Positions 7,538-16,519 are shown, numbered from the stretch's first letter. The stretch: DNA of 33,784 nt from Deltaproteobacteria bacterium (GCA_016792665.1 JAEUKJ010000156.1:1-33784); one strand, 5' to 3'. Notes: generated from the letters alone by a model not told the origin. Numbers and translations are program-made.

Positions 7538-10500
7538 TCAGTTCTCGGAGGCCCAATCGAAGGTCAGCGCGAGGCCGGCCTTGAGGTCGAGGCCGAGGTG
7601 CGGGCCGAAGCCCAACATGCTTCGCGGTCCCTTGTGAAGGAGCCAGTCGTAGCCGAGCTCCATGCGGTTCTGGCCGATGGTAACCGGCTGCGCCTCGAGC
7701 CAGATGCGGCTGCCCGGGAGGAAGCGCTGCATGTCGAAGAACTGGATCTTGCCGTAGTCCTCGGGGCGCTCCATCGACTCGGACCAGCCGTTCGCGCGGT
7801 CCATGAAGATGAGGTTGCGGAGGTTGGTCTGGATGAAGGTCAAGACCAGGCCTTGATCGACGTTGCCGAAGCGGACCGTCTCCGACGCGGGCACGTCGGG
7901 CAGGCCCCAGATGCGCGCGCGGCCGGTGTTGAGGAAGGTCGCCATGTCGAGGAGGTAGGGGCCGGAGACGCCGCCGAAGACCGTCTTCAGGCCCGCTTGC
8001 GGCGTGAAGTTGACGGAGATGGTGGCCAGCGGATCGCGATGCCCGACCGCGATGTCGCGCAGCGCGAGGTCGGAGGGCAGGACCGCGAACTCGAGCGCGG
8101 CCTTGGCCGTCTCGAGCCCGCCGTCGGCGGTGATGGCACCCTTCTTCAGGCGGAACTCGCGACCCATCGCACCCAGCAGCCCCTCGAGGACATCGATGCG
8201 CCCGTGCAGGTTCACCTGCTTGCCGACAATGGCGACATCCATGTCGCCTTTCAGCTTGATGTCGATCGGGATGTTGCCGGCCGAGACGCGAATAGGCTCG
8301 GGGATGTGCAGGTGGACGTCGAAGCCCGTCACAGGCGCCGGCGGCAGCGTCAGATCGGGCGCGGGGGGCAGCGCGTGGTCGGTCGGCGGGAGCATCGGCG
8401 CCTTGCCCGGCGGCAGGACGCCCGAGGGTCGATCGCGGTCGACGTAGACGACGTCGTCATAGGCCGGGAACTGCGGGTAGTGGGCGCGGATGAAGCGCTC
8501 GGGCGAGTCGAGGTCCATCGACTTCACGGTGACGTCGACCTGCTTGATGGGGTCGCCGAGCTTGGTGACGGCGACGTCCAGATCGAGGTCGAGCTCGGCC
8601 TCGGGCGTGTCGAAGCCGAGGCCCAGGACGAGCCAGTCCTTCAGCATGACGCGCAGCGCGGCGTCGGTCGGCTTGAGGTCGGTCCAGGCGACCTTGCCGC
8701 TCACATCGACCGTGCGGTCCTTGCGCTGCGGGTCTTCCTCGCGGAGGTGGATGGCCTTCAGCTCGAGGCCGGTCGGCGTGCTCTGGAGGACGACCTTGCC
8801 GTCTCGCAGGTGGCGATCGGTGTCGGGGACGTTGATGTCGAGGTCGCGAATCACGAGGTCACCCGTGACCGCGCTGCCCGGCAGGAGCCCGGGCTTGGCG
8901 GGGTCGCGTGAGCTGACGACGCGACCGTCCATCTTCCAGTCGAGGGTGCCCTTGAGCTCGAGGGGGCGGCCCGCGGTGAGCAGGGCCGGCATCACCCGCA
9001 GGAGGTCGACGGCATCGGCGCGCATGGCGAGGTCGATCGGCAGCGGCGCCGGCGTGGCGTTCGGGTCCTTCGGCTTGGCCAGGTCTTGGCGGGCGACCCC
9101 ACCGCGGATCGTGATCTCACGCGCGGCTCCGAGCGCCAGCCCCCCCTCGGCGCGCTCGGCGGTGGCATCGACCTCGAAGGCGACGCGGCCCGGCGTGCCC
9201 GCCACCGTGTCGAAGCCATCCCAGGCGAAGGCGCCCTTGGCCGTCGGCGTGGCGATCGTGCCGCCCAGCACCAGCGCACCGCCGGTCTTGCCAGGCAGCT
9301 CGGGCAGCTTGGCGACGCTGGACAGCGCCGTGCGCAGCTCGGAGAGCGCGTGCTCGACGAGGCGGACCTCGCCGGAGAGAGGCGTCGCCATGAGGCGCGC
9401 GCGGTCCTTGGCGAGGCGCCGGAGCCCCTTGCCGGGCAGCGCCAGGCGCGCGTCGACGGCGAGCACGTCCAGGCCGGCGACGGCGACGTTCTGGGTGAGG
9501 CGGGTGTCGGCGTCGGTGATCGTTAGATGGCCATCGAACTTTGCCGGCGGAGCCGTGCCGACCACGAGGTCGTTGCCGGTGAGATCGATCTGGCCGCGCA
9601 CGTCGTCGCCCTGGCCGGCGAGGGCCAGGTCGAACCCGAGCTTGCCGGCGAGCGCCTTCGATGCGAGCCCGAGGCCGTTGATGGCGGCGAGATCGATGCC
9701 GTTCGGTACGCGCATGGCCAGGGTCCAGGGCTTCGCGAGCGGATTCGGGAGGAGCGGCGAGCGGTCGAACGAGGCGGTCGTCTCGTGCTCGAGGAAGGGG
9801 CGCGCAGCCGAGTCGAGCCACAGCGACAGGGTCGAGGCGAGCGCGGTCGACCTGCCGTCGGGACGAAGCGACCCCTGGACCGTCACCTTCTGACGGGCGG
9901 GTGCCTGCTCGTAGCCCTTTCGGCGCAGGAAGCCGCCGTCGAGGCTCAGGTTCCAGGCGCCGGTCGGGCGCGCGGTCGAGCCGTGGATGTCGAGGTCGAA
10001 GGCGACCTTGCCGTCGGGGTCGACGATGGGCGGAGCCGGGTTGGGCGAGAGGGCGAGGAGGCGCCCGAGCGTGGTCTCGGGCAGGTTTGCCTTGATCGAG
10101 ACGCGGCCACCGGGGGCGAGGCCGGCTTTGTCGCCGGGGTGGTCGGGCAGGTGGATCGGGGCCATGAGGTCGAAGGTCAAGAGCGGCTTCTTGGCGCCGC
10201 GATCGGTGAGGCCGAGACGCAGGTCGAGGTTCTTGTCGCGCAGGTTCATGTCGACCTTGGCGGTGAACGGGGCGCCCTGCTTCATGCGACCGCGCAGGGT
10301 CAGGAGGGTCTCGACGGTCGGGTTCTGGGGCGTGCCCTGGACGTGCAGGGTGCCACCGAGCTTGCCAGAGAGGCCACGCGTCGAGCGCTTGGCGAGGGCG
10401 GCGAGGCGACCGAGGTCCAGGTTGTCGACGTCGAGGACGAGGTTGATGACGTCGAGCTTGTTGGCGCCGGGGTTGGCTTCGTCCTTCGAGAGCTGGGCCT

Positions 10501-12904
10501 GGAGGCCGAGGCCCAGGGTGCCGCCGACGAGGTTGAGCGTCATCGAGGGCAGGTGGATCTGCTGCTGCCCGGAGGGCTTGCCGTCGGCGCCCAGCGGCTG
10601 GTCGATGCCGATCGTGACCGGGTCCTTCAGCGAGGTCTGGAAGGACCCGCGCTTGGCGTCGAGCTTCGAGACGGTCACGTCGACGTGGCGCTTCTCGAGG
10701 TCGAGGACGCTCTTGGTGTGGAGGTCGACGGCGAGGTCCTGGGCGGCATCGCGGACCTTCAGGTCGAAGTCCTGCACGAGGCCGTCGAGCAGCACGCTGA
10801 GGTCGACCGAGTCGATCTTCATGGTGCCGGTGTCGATCTGCCCGAGCTGGGCCCGGACGGTGCCCTTGGGCTGTGGATTCGGCCCCTCGGGGAGGGTCAG
10901 GTCGAGGTCGATGTCCATCTTGCCGACGTCGCGACCCGCGGCCTTGATGTCCTTGCCCTTGATGTGGCCGGTGAGCTTCGCGGTCTCGAGCGGGACCCGC
11001 GAGAGGTCGAGGCGTCCGTTGACGAGCAGGCTCGGCGCGGAGGCGGGGACGGGCTCGACCCCGGCGGGGGCCTCGGCCCCGGGGGCGGGAGGCGGCTTCA
11101 GGCGGCCGCTGACCCCGAGGTCGACGTCGATGTCGCCGGAGACCGGGGGCAGCGCGGCGAGCAGCACGCCGGCATCGCGCGCCTTCTGGATGGCGTCGCC
11201 GATGGCGGAGGTCATGCGCACGGTGGCGGCGAACTCGCGCGTGCCGCGGTCGAAGTTGCCATAGACGGTGGCGGTCTGACCGAAGGCCTCGAGGACCAGG
11301 CCGTCGAGGGTGACGAGGTTGCCCTCGGTCGAGGCGTCGATGGTCACGCTGTCGAGGGAGCGGCCCTTGACCGTAGTCTTGCCGACCTCGACGTGAAGCT
11401 TGGCCTTGTGCGCAGGCGGGAGGCCGACGAGGTCGAGGACCGCCTTGAAGCCCGTCTGGAGGTCGGGCCGGGTCGGGCTCGCGAGGAGCAGCGTCGTGTC
11501 GATCTTGTCGCCGGTGAGCTCGAGGTGGATGACCGGCTTCAGCAGGTCGCTCACGTCGGCCGTGCCGCTCAAGCCGAGGTTGCCACCCGCGGTCGCGACC
11601 TGGCCCGCGATGACCATGCGCTCGGCCGGGCCCTTCACGCTGGCGTCGAAGGCGACGTCGGAGGCGAGGACCTCTTTGCCGAGGAGGGTGTTGATGCCGG
11701 CCTTGTCGAGCTTGGCACCGACGAGCTCGAGGAGGTGCTCGCCCGGGCCGACCTTGATCTCGCCCGCGGGCGGGAGGTGCCCCTCGGCGTGCACCTTCGC
11801 GAGCGACAAGGGTCCGGCCGCGAGCCCGGCGAAGTCCATCGTCGCGAACTGGGTCTTCGGGTCGAGGTGGGCGACGAGCTTGCCGATGGCGACCGGGACC
11901 TGGGTCGCGCGGCCCTTGAGAGTGAGTGAGGCCTCGGTCGCGGCGGGCTCGAGCGCGACGTCGACGGTGCCGTTGTCGACCTTCGCCGTGAGCGTCGCCG
12001 AGAGCGGCAGCACGAGGTGAAGGGCCTCGCCGCGCGTGAGGTCGAGGGTGGCGCCGAGCTTGGTGAGGGCCACGTCGACCTTGCCTGCGGGCTGGTCCAT
12101 GGCGAGTCGGCCGGCGACCACCACGTCGGTGAGCGCCAGGACGCTGCCGTCGGGGCGCTCGATGCGGACCTTCACGTCGTGGACGTCGAGGGCCTGGACG
12201 ACGATCTGCTCGGGGAGCTTGGTCGGCTCCTTCTGCATGCGCCGGAGGTTGTTCGTGCCGTCGGGGAAGGCGACGAGGTCGAGGGCCAGGCCTTCGACGA
12301 GCAGCTTCTCGATGGTCAGCGGCTTCGAGAGGAGGCTGCCCCAGTCGAGGTCGACGAGCGCGTGTGACAGATGCAGGACGGTCTTGCCGCCCTTCTCTTT
12401 GATGTCGAGATCGAAGAGCTCGACGTCGCCGCCGAGCGCGTAGTCGATCCGGCCGAGGGTCACCTCGCCATCGTACTTCTTGGCGAGGGCACCCTCGACG
12501 ATGCCGCGTGCGACGCTCTTGCCGGGACCGGTGTGGAAGAAGCCGATCGCCAGGCCGACGAGCAGGAGCAAGATCCCGAAGGTCCAGAGGACGCCCTTCA
12601 GGATGCGGCGCGGCAAGGACTTCCTGGGCTTGGTCGGCTTGCCCTCGGGCGGGGGCGAGAGGTCGTCCAGGACGATCTCGGACTCCGACTTCTCGAGGTA
12701 GGGGGCGGTCTTCTTCCTCCGCTTGGTCACCGGTCCGATGACCGCGTTCGGCTCCGACGGCTCCGACACGCCGCTGTCGGCGCGACCGCCACCGAGGACG
12801 TCGTCACTCATCGCGGGGACGGTGGTGGTCTTCGCGTCCTGCGCGACCACGCTCATGCCCGGCTCGGTCGCCTTCTTGATGTTCTTCGGGTCTTCAGTGG
12901 CCAT
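7538..12904 (-). CDS. tamB: TamB-family translocation and assembly module protein
   Basis: This 1788-residue AsmA/TamB-type protein is anchored in the inner membrane and spans the periplasm as a long beta-taco. Family members work with TamA-type barrels in outer-membrane protein insertion and/or lipid transport. One transmembrane helix lies at about residues 108-127 (GVLWTFGILLLLVGLAIGFF). It is followed by well over a thousand residues of repeating beta strands (LDLDIHGS, VDLDWGSL), and a C-terminal DUF490-like domain in which GLKTVFGGVSGPYLLDMATF and a final strand (LALTFDWASEN) can be picked out. E. coli TamB has about 1260 residues, so this is a long version. It has an unusual ~105-residue hydrophilic, probably cytoplasmic, N-terminal extension rich in Lys, Asp and Ser. 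Its ATG shares one base with the tamA stop (TGATG), indicating coupled translation. Confidence 0.9.
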   Translation of the reverse strand: MATEDPKNIKKATEPGMSVVAQDAKTTTVPAMSDDVLGGGRADSGVSEPSEPNAVIGPVTKRRKKTAPYLEKSESEIVLDDLSPPPEGKPTKPRKSLPRRILKGVLWTFGILLLLVGLAIGFFHTGPGKSVARGIVEGALAKKYDGEVTLGRIDYALGGDVELFDLDIKEKGGKTVLHLSHALVDLDWGSLLSKPLTIEKLLVEGLALDLVAFPDGTNNLRRMQKEPTKLPEQIVVQALDVHDVKVRIERPDGSVLALTDVVVAGRLAMDQPAGKVDVALTKLGATLDLTRGEALHLVLPLSATLTAKVDNGTVDVALEPAATEASLTLKGRATQVPVAIGKLVAHLDPKTQFATMDFAGLAAGPLSLAKVHAEGHLPPAGEIKVGPGEHLLELVGAKLDKAGINTLLGKEVLASDVAFDASVKGPAERMVIAGQVATAGGNLGLSGTADVSDLLKPVIHLELTGDKIDTTLLLASPTRPDLQTGFKAVLDLVGLPPAHKAKLHVEVGKTTVKGRSLDSVTIDASTEGNLVTLDGLVLEAFGQTATVYGNFDRGTREFAATVRMTSAIGDAIQKARDAGVLLAALPPVSGDIDVDLGVSGRLKPPPAPGAEAPAGVEPVPASAPSLLVNGRLDLSRVPLETAKLTGHIKGKDIKAAGRDVGKMDIDLDLTLPEGPNPQPKGTVRAQLGQIDTGTMKIDSVDLSVLLDGLVQDFDLKVRDAAQDLAVDLHTKSVLDLEKRHVDVTVSKLDAKRGSFQTSLKDPVTIGIDQPLGADGKPSGQQQIHLPSMTLNLVGGTLGLGLQAQLSKDEANPGANKLDVINLVLDVDNLDLGRLAALAKRSTRGLSGKLGGTLHVQGTPQNPTVETLLTLRGRMKQGAPFTAKVDMNLRDKNLDLRLGLTDRGAKKPLLTFDLMAPIHLPDHPGDKAGLAPGGRVSIKANLPETTLGRLLALSPNPAPPIVDPDGKVAFDLDIHGSTARPTGAWNLSLDGGFLRRKGYEQAPARQKVTVQGSLRPDGRSTALASTLSLWLDSAARPFLEHETTASFDRSPLLPNPLAKPWTLAMRVPNGIDLAAINGLGLASKALAGKLGFDLALAGQGDDVRGQIDLTGNDLVVGTAPPAKFDGHLTITDADTRLTQNVAVAGLDVLAVDARLALPGKGLRRLAKDRARLMATPLSGEVRLVEHALSELRTALSSVAKLPELPGKTGGALVLGGTIATPTAKGAFAWDGFDTVAGTPGRVAFEVDATAERAEGGLALGAAREITIRGGVARQDLAKPKDPNATPAPLPIDLAMRADAVDLLRVMPALLTAGRPLELKGTLDWKMDGRVVSSRDPAKPGLLPGSAVTGDLVIRDLDINVPDTDRHLRDGKVVLQSTPTGLELKAIHLREEDPQRKDRTVDVSGKVAWTDLKPTDAALRVMLKDWLVLGLGFDTPEAELDLDLDVAVTKLGDPIKQVDVTVKSMDLDSPERFIRAHYPQFPAYDDVVYVDRDRPSGVLPPGKAPMLPPTDHALPPAPDLTLPPAPVTGFDVHLHIPEPIRVSAGNIPIDIKLKGDMDVAIVGKQVNLHGRIDVLEGLLGAMGREFRLKKGAITADGGLETAKAALEFAVLPSDLALRDIAVGHRDPLATISVNFTPQAGLKTVFGGVSGPYLLDMATFLNTGRARIWGLPDVPASETVRFGNVDQGLVLTFIQTNLRNLIFMDRANGWSESMERPEDYGKIQFFDMQRFLPGSRIWLEAQPVTIGQNRMELGYDWLLHKGPRSMLGFGPHLGLDLKAGLALTFDWASEN

Positions 12905-14940
12905 CAGAATGCCTCCCCGATCCGAAGGAAGACCAGGGCCTGGTCGAGGTCGTCGTTGCCCGAGACCATCGCGTCGTCGGTGACGCGATAGGCGACATCC
13001 AGCGCGATCGGGATGTGCCAGAGGCGCACGCGCAGGCCGAGCCCGAAGGCCGCCTCGACCGCATCACCAAAGGGGTTCGCCCCCTGCCCCACCCCGCCGA
13101 CGTCCGCGAAAGCGACCACACCGAACTGCTTGCGGAAGGGCAGCCACCGGAAGTCGATGCCGCCCTCGAAGAGGCTGCTCGCGCCGATGGGCAGCGAGCG
13201 ACAGCGCGGGTTGCCGGCGGCGTCGTCGCCCGCGGCTCCACCACACCCGACCCCGTAGAGCGAGAGGCGCTGGGTCCCGAAGCCCCGCATGCCCCAGGCA
13301 CCGCCGCCGAAGAGACGCAGCCCGACGGGCACGCCGCCGGCGGCACCATCGCGGAGGCCCTTCACCCAGCCGGCCTGGGCGCGGAGGCCGATGCCCATGT
13401 CGGCGTTCAGCTTCAGGAAGAAGCGGAGGTCGAGCTCGCCCTTGAACCAGGTGTGATCGCCCACGGGCGCAAGCGCCGCGCGCAGGGCGACGAGGTGGCC
13501 GTCGATGGCCTCGACCCCGTCGTTGCGCGTGTCCCAGACGAGCGACGCGCGCGCCTCGCCGGCGAGCGAGCCCTTGCCGGGATCGGCAGGCTCGGCCACG
13601 TCGTCGAAGGCGGTCGCCAGGGCCCCGAGCCCGACGCCCGCGTCCCAGCGGAGGCGCGGCTCGAGGTCGAAGAAGAGACCCGTGTCGATGAGGGTGCGGA
13701 GCCCGAGGCCGACCGAGGCGGTGCGCCAGTGGAAGCCGGGGAAGAGCTGCTCGTCGAAGGCCAGGGCCAGGCGGAGGTCGCCGGTGCGGCCGATGGTGCC
13801 GGGGCGCAGCCACTCGAGGCGGGCCGAGCCGTAGACTCCGAGCGGCTCGTCGACGTCGCCGCGCCAGCGGATGCCGTAGCCGGCCTGCCCCTCGAAGGCG
13901 AGGTGGTTCAGCTCGCCGAGCGCGTTGCGGAAGAGGAGGCGGGTGCCGACGTAGGGGTCGAAGCGCTCGGGGTCGAGGTTCGCGCCGAGCTTCAGGCGGA
14001 CCTGGGTCGAGGGGGCTTCGGCGACCTCGATGCGCATGGCGAGGTCGGACGAGAGCGTGCGCGGCACGAGCTGTCCCTGCGCGTCGACCTGGGCCTGGGT
14101 GAGGACGCCGCCGGTGTCGGGGGGGATCCAGGTCTCGTAGGGCACGGCGCCCGCCTCGAACTCGGTGCCGACGCTGGGGAAGATGCGCGCGATGGCGAAG
14201 GCGCCGAGGTCCATCAGGTCGAGCTCGCGCTTGCGCAGGGTGTGGAGGTCGACCGGGTCTCCGACCTCGAAGCCGGCGCGGTCGAGGATGGCCTCTTTCG
14301 AGACGGCGTGGTTGCCGAAGACCTCGATCGAGCCGACCCGGGTCGCGGGCCCGTAGTCGACGAAGTAGACCCAGTCGACCTGCTTCGCGTCGCGGTCGAC
14401 GAAGGCGCGACTGTAGACCTCGGCCCGGAGGAAGCCGGCGTCACGCAGGTGGTCGGCCAGGAAGTGACGCTGCACGCGATAGGTCTGGAGGTCCACGCCG
14501 TCGCCGACATGGAACGGCAGGAGGTGGGTGAGCGCGGCTTCGTGACCGGGCGGCGCGTTCTTGATGGCGATCGAGCGGACCTTGTAGCGCGGCCCCTCGG
14601 TGAGCTTCCAGGTGATGGTGGCGCTCTGGTCGGGCTCGTCGAAGGTGACCTCGGCCTTCTGGACCGACACGTCGAAGTAACCGAAGTTCTTCCAGAAAGC
14701 GTCGATGCGGCGGCGGTCTTCGGCCTGGCGCCAGGGGTTGTAGGGCTGGCCCGGGATGAGGAAGGCGTCGGCGCGCACCGAGAGCAGCTGCATGAGCGGC
14801 TTGGGTGACAGCGTGATGTCGTCGGGGAAGACGACCTTCTTGACCGAGTACTTCGACTCGCCCGGGAGCTCCGGCTTGACGAAGGGCGAGCAAGCCGAAA
14901 GGGCCACGCTCGCGGCGAGGATCAGGGTGCGTAGGGTCAT
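12904..14940 (-). CDS. tamA: TamA-like Omp85 outer-membrane protein with lipoprotein signal
   Basis: This 678-residue Omp85-family protein helps insert proteins into the outer membrane together with TamB. After the signal, three POTRA-like modules can be read at about residues 30-110, 111-190 and 192-265 (RYKVRSIAIKN, ATRVGSIEVFGNHAVSKEAI). A barrel at about 330-678 contains the family L6 motif MRGF (in GGAWGMRGFGTQRL) and ends in Phe (LRIGEAF). The N-terminus is MTLRTLILAASVALSACSP, a perfect lipobox (LSAC, Cys17). Classical TamA has an ordinary signal peptide, so a lipidated TamL-like form is suggested. TamA proper has about 577 residues. The gene directly precedes tamB. A BamA assignment is less likely because only three POTRA modules are seen and tamB follows. 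Confidence 0.88.
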   Translation of the reverse strand: MTLRTLILAASVALSACSPFVKPELPGESKYSVKKVVFPDDITLSPKPLMQLLSVRADAFLIPGQPYNPWRQAEDRRRIDAFWKNFGYFDVSVQKAEVTFDEPDQSATITWKLTEGPRYKVRSIAIKNAPPGHEAALTHLLPFHVGDGVDLQTYRVQRHFLADHLRDAGFLRAEVYSRAFVDRDAKQVDWVYFVDYGPATRVGSIEVFGNHAVSKEAILDRAGFEVGDPVDLHTLRKRELDLMDLGAFAIARIFPSVGTEFEAGAVPYETWIPPDTGGVLTQAQVDAQGQLVPRTLSSDLAMRIEVAEAPSTQVRLKLGANLDPERFDPYVGTRLLFRNALGELNHLAFEGQAGYGIRWRGDVDEPLGVYGSARLEWLRPGTIGRTGDLRLALAFDEQLFPGFHWRTASVGLGLRTLIDTGLFFDLEPRLRWDAGVGLGALATAFDDVAEPADPGKGSLAGEARASLVWDTRNDGVEAIDGHLVALRAALAPVGDHTWFKGELDLRFFLKLNADMGIGLRAQAGWVKGLRDGAAGGVPVGLRLFGGGAWGMRGFGTQRLSLYGVGCGGAAGDDAAGNPRCRSLPIGASSLFEGGIDFRWLPFRKQFGVVAFADVGGVGQGANPFGDAVEAAFGLGLRVRLWHIPIALDVAYRVTDDAMVSGNDDLDQALVFLRIGEAF

Positions 14941-14991
14941 TCGCCGGTCTCGGAAGGGCTCGGAAGTGCGCTCGGGGCGATGGTGCGCTAC

Positions 14992-15020
14992 ATTGTGCGC
15001 CCGGACGCGCCGAGTGTCGA
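14992..15020 (-). promoter_or_regulatory. Sigma70-like promoter for the tamA-tamB operon
   Basis: On the minus strand TCGACA (15020-15015) and CACAAT (14997-14992) are separated by exactly 17 bases. They match the -35 consensus at 5 of 6 and the -10 at 4 of 6 positions. The expected leader before the tamA ATG at 14940 is about 45 bases. This is the best sigma70-like match I noticed in the window. Confidence 0.5.
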
Positions 15021-15044
15021 GCGGTCCATGACAGAGGAGAGCAT

Positions 15045-15392
15045 GTGCAAGACGAGTCGACGAAGCCTACGGCGGAGGCCTCGCCCTACAGGGCCGAGGA
15101 TCGCGAGCGTTGGCGGAGGCTCCTCCTCGCCAAGGGACAGGAGATCGCGAAGAAGTTGGAGGACGTGCTGGCCGGCAAGGACGTGAGGTTGGAGGACCTC
15201 GGCCTGCAGATGACCGACAAAGAGAAGGAGCCGAAGGACAAGAAGCTGAGGCGCTTCCTGGACTTGCTGATGGCGCGCCTGAAGTTGGTCGACGACCCGA
15301 GCTTCGGCTGGGACGCCGAGCGTGGTGCCTTCCTGCCCGTTGCCGCCCTGGATGAGATGCCGTGGATCGACCTCGAGCCGAGAGCGGGATGA
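15045..15392 (+). CDS. Small Lys/Glu-rich protein, unknown function
   Basis: The product has 115 residues, is hydrophilic, and shows no signal peptide, membrane segment or cysteine. Residues 20-85 look almost wholly helical and charged (ERWRRLLLAKGQEIAKKLED, then TDKEKEPKDKKLRRFLDLLM). The C-terminal piece has aromatic and acidic residues (FGWDAERG, EMPWIDLEP). The start is a GTG at 15045 with GAGGAG upstream at good spacing; an out-of-frame ATG two bases earlier soon hits a stop. The stop overlaps the ATG of the next gene in an ATGA junction, so the two products are likely made together and may interact. I do not recognise the family; by size and charge it could be an adaptor or a nucleic-acid-associated protein, but nothing proves that. 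Confidence 0.8.
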   Translation: MQDESTKPTAEASPYRAEDRERWRRLLLAKGQEIAKKLEDVLAGKDVRLEDLGLQMTDKEKEPKDKKLRRFLDLLMARLKLVDDPSFGWDAERGAFLPVAALDEMPWIDLEPRAG

Positions 15393-16519
15393 AGCGGTCC
15401 GCGGACGGCGTGCCGTGGGTGCCATGGTTGCACGGCGCGCTGTTCGCGGCGCTCTTGTCGGGTGGGACCGCGTGCGGGTCGAGCGCGCCCGAGACCCGGA
15501 CGGACGAGGTGGTGCCGGCGAGCGAGGAGGCCGTGGCCTGGTTCGGAGTGCGCGGCACAAAGTGTGACGCTGTGTTGCCGGCCCTGGGGCTGGCGGCGGC
15601 GCTGCGTGAGGGGGCTGTGTCGCCCTGGCGGGTCGCGGATGAGACGACGTGGTGCACGGTCGGGCCGACCGAGGCGGGGGCCAACCTGCGCATCGACTCG
15701 GTGGCGCAGCGCGTGAGCGCGTCGCTCGAGCGCGCGGCGATTGCCTTTTATGTCGCGCGCGGGGCGTGGAGCTACACGGTGTTCGAGGGAGGAGAGCCGG
15801 TCTTGAGCCTGGAGTCGCACCTCGGGCGGCCGCTCTTGTCGGGCGACGCGGTGCGGGGGGCGGCGATCCTCGGGGTCGAGCTGGCGGTCGTGAGTGGCAC
15901 GGCCGAGGCGGGGCAGGACCTGACGAAGCTCGGGCCGTTCGTGAAGCGGATCGGGGTGGCCGATCCCGGGGCCGACGCGCGCCGGGTCGAGGCGCGCACG
16001 GCGGCGGTGGCGGAGACGACGCGCACGGTCGAGCGGACGTTGTCGCGGATCCCGGCAGGCAGCTGGGCCGCGCTGCCGCCGCTGGGCGTCGTGTTGGTGA
16101 AGGCCGTCGAGCTGCGCAAGAAGGACGAGGAGGAGGTCCCGACGTACGTCATCGTCGACGACATGACGACGCTGGTGTTGCCCGTCGCGCGGGCCGAGGC
16201 GATGGGCATGCGTCCGGTCGCGTCGGTCGAGACCGCGAACAAGGTCTTGAAGCTCATCGACGATGGGGTCGACATCGACGACGCGACCTACGACGCGGGG
16301 CGGATGAAGCGCTGGCTCGATGCGATGCGCATCGGTGAGCTCGAGCGCATCGCGCAGGTCTTCGCGGGGCTCTGCGAGATCCAGGACAAGCGCAAGCTCG
16401 TGCAGGTCGAGGCCGGTCTCATGGAGACGAGCCGCGAGTGGTTGGCCGAAGAGATCGCAGCGGCCAAGCAGGTGCCGCTCGATGGGATCGACGCGAAGCT
16501 GCGCGACCTCTGCGACTGA
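15389..16519 (+). CDS. Exported-looking protein with C-terminal CarD/CdnL-like domain
   Basis: The product has 376 residues. The N-terminus has two basic residues and a hydrophobic stretch (PWLHGALFAALLSGGTACGS), which looks like a Sec signal ending in a poor lipobox (Gly at -3). Residues 49-225 form a domain I cannot name (AWFGVRGTKCDAVLPALGLA). Residues 226-376 resemble the full CarD/CdnL unit. A beta part (LGVVLVKAVEL, TYVIVDDMTTLVLPVARAEA, MGMRPVASVETANKVLKLI) is like the RNA-polymerase-interacting domain, and a helical tail follows (LERIAQVFAGL, SREWLAEEIAAA). CarD proteins bind RNA polymerase beta and promoter DNA in the cytoplasm, which conflicts with export. The conserved CarD tryptophan is not at its expected place. 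The gene starts in a 4-base ATGA overlap with its upstream neighbour; codons 1-48 keep strongly G/C third positions, supporting the early start. Confidence 0.8.
   Translation: MKRSADGVPWVPWLHGALFAALLSGGTACGSSAPETRTDEVVPASEEAVAWFGVRGTKCDAVLPALGLAAALREGAVSPWRVADETTWCTVGPTEAGANLRIDSVAQRVSASLERAAIAFYVARGAWSYTVFEGGEPVLSLESHLGRPLLSGDAVRGAAILGVELAVVSGTAEAGQDLTKLGPFVKRIGVADPGADARRVEARTAAVAETTRTVERTLSRIPAGSWAALPPLGVVLVKAVELRKKDEEEVPTYVIVDDMTTLVLPVARAEAMGMRPVASVETANKVLKLIDDGVDIDDATYDAGRMKRWLDAMRIGELERIAQVFAGLCEIQDKRKLVQVEAGLMETSREWLAEEIAAAKQVPLDGIDAKLRDLCD

Noticed and set aside
9527-11929. 800-codon open frame opposite tamB
   Set aside because: Antisense shadow in GC-rich DNA; the minus-strand frame has a signal anchor, beta repeats and a TamB end, while this one has only Glu/Val/Gly-rich low-complexity sequence.
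13015-14808. 597-codon open frame opposite tamA
   Set aside because: Shadow of the POTRA/barrel gene; no domain, and third-position bias favours the minus strand.
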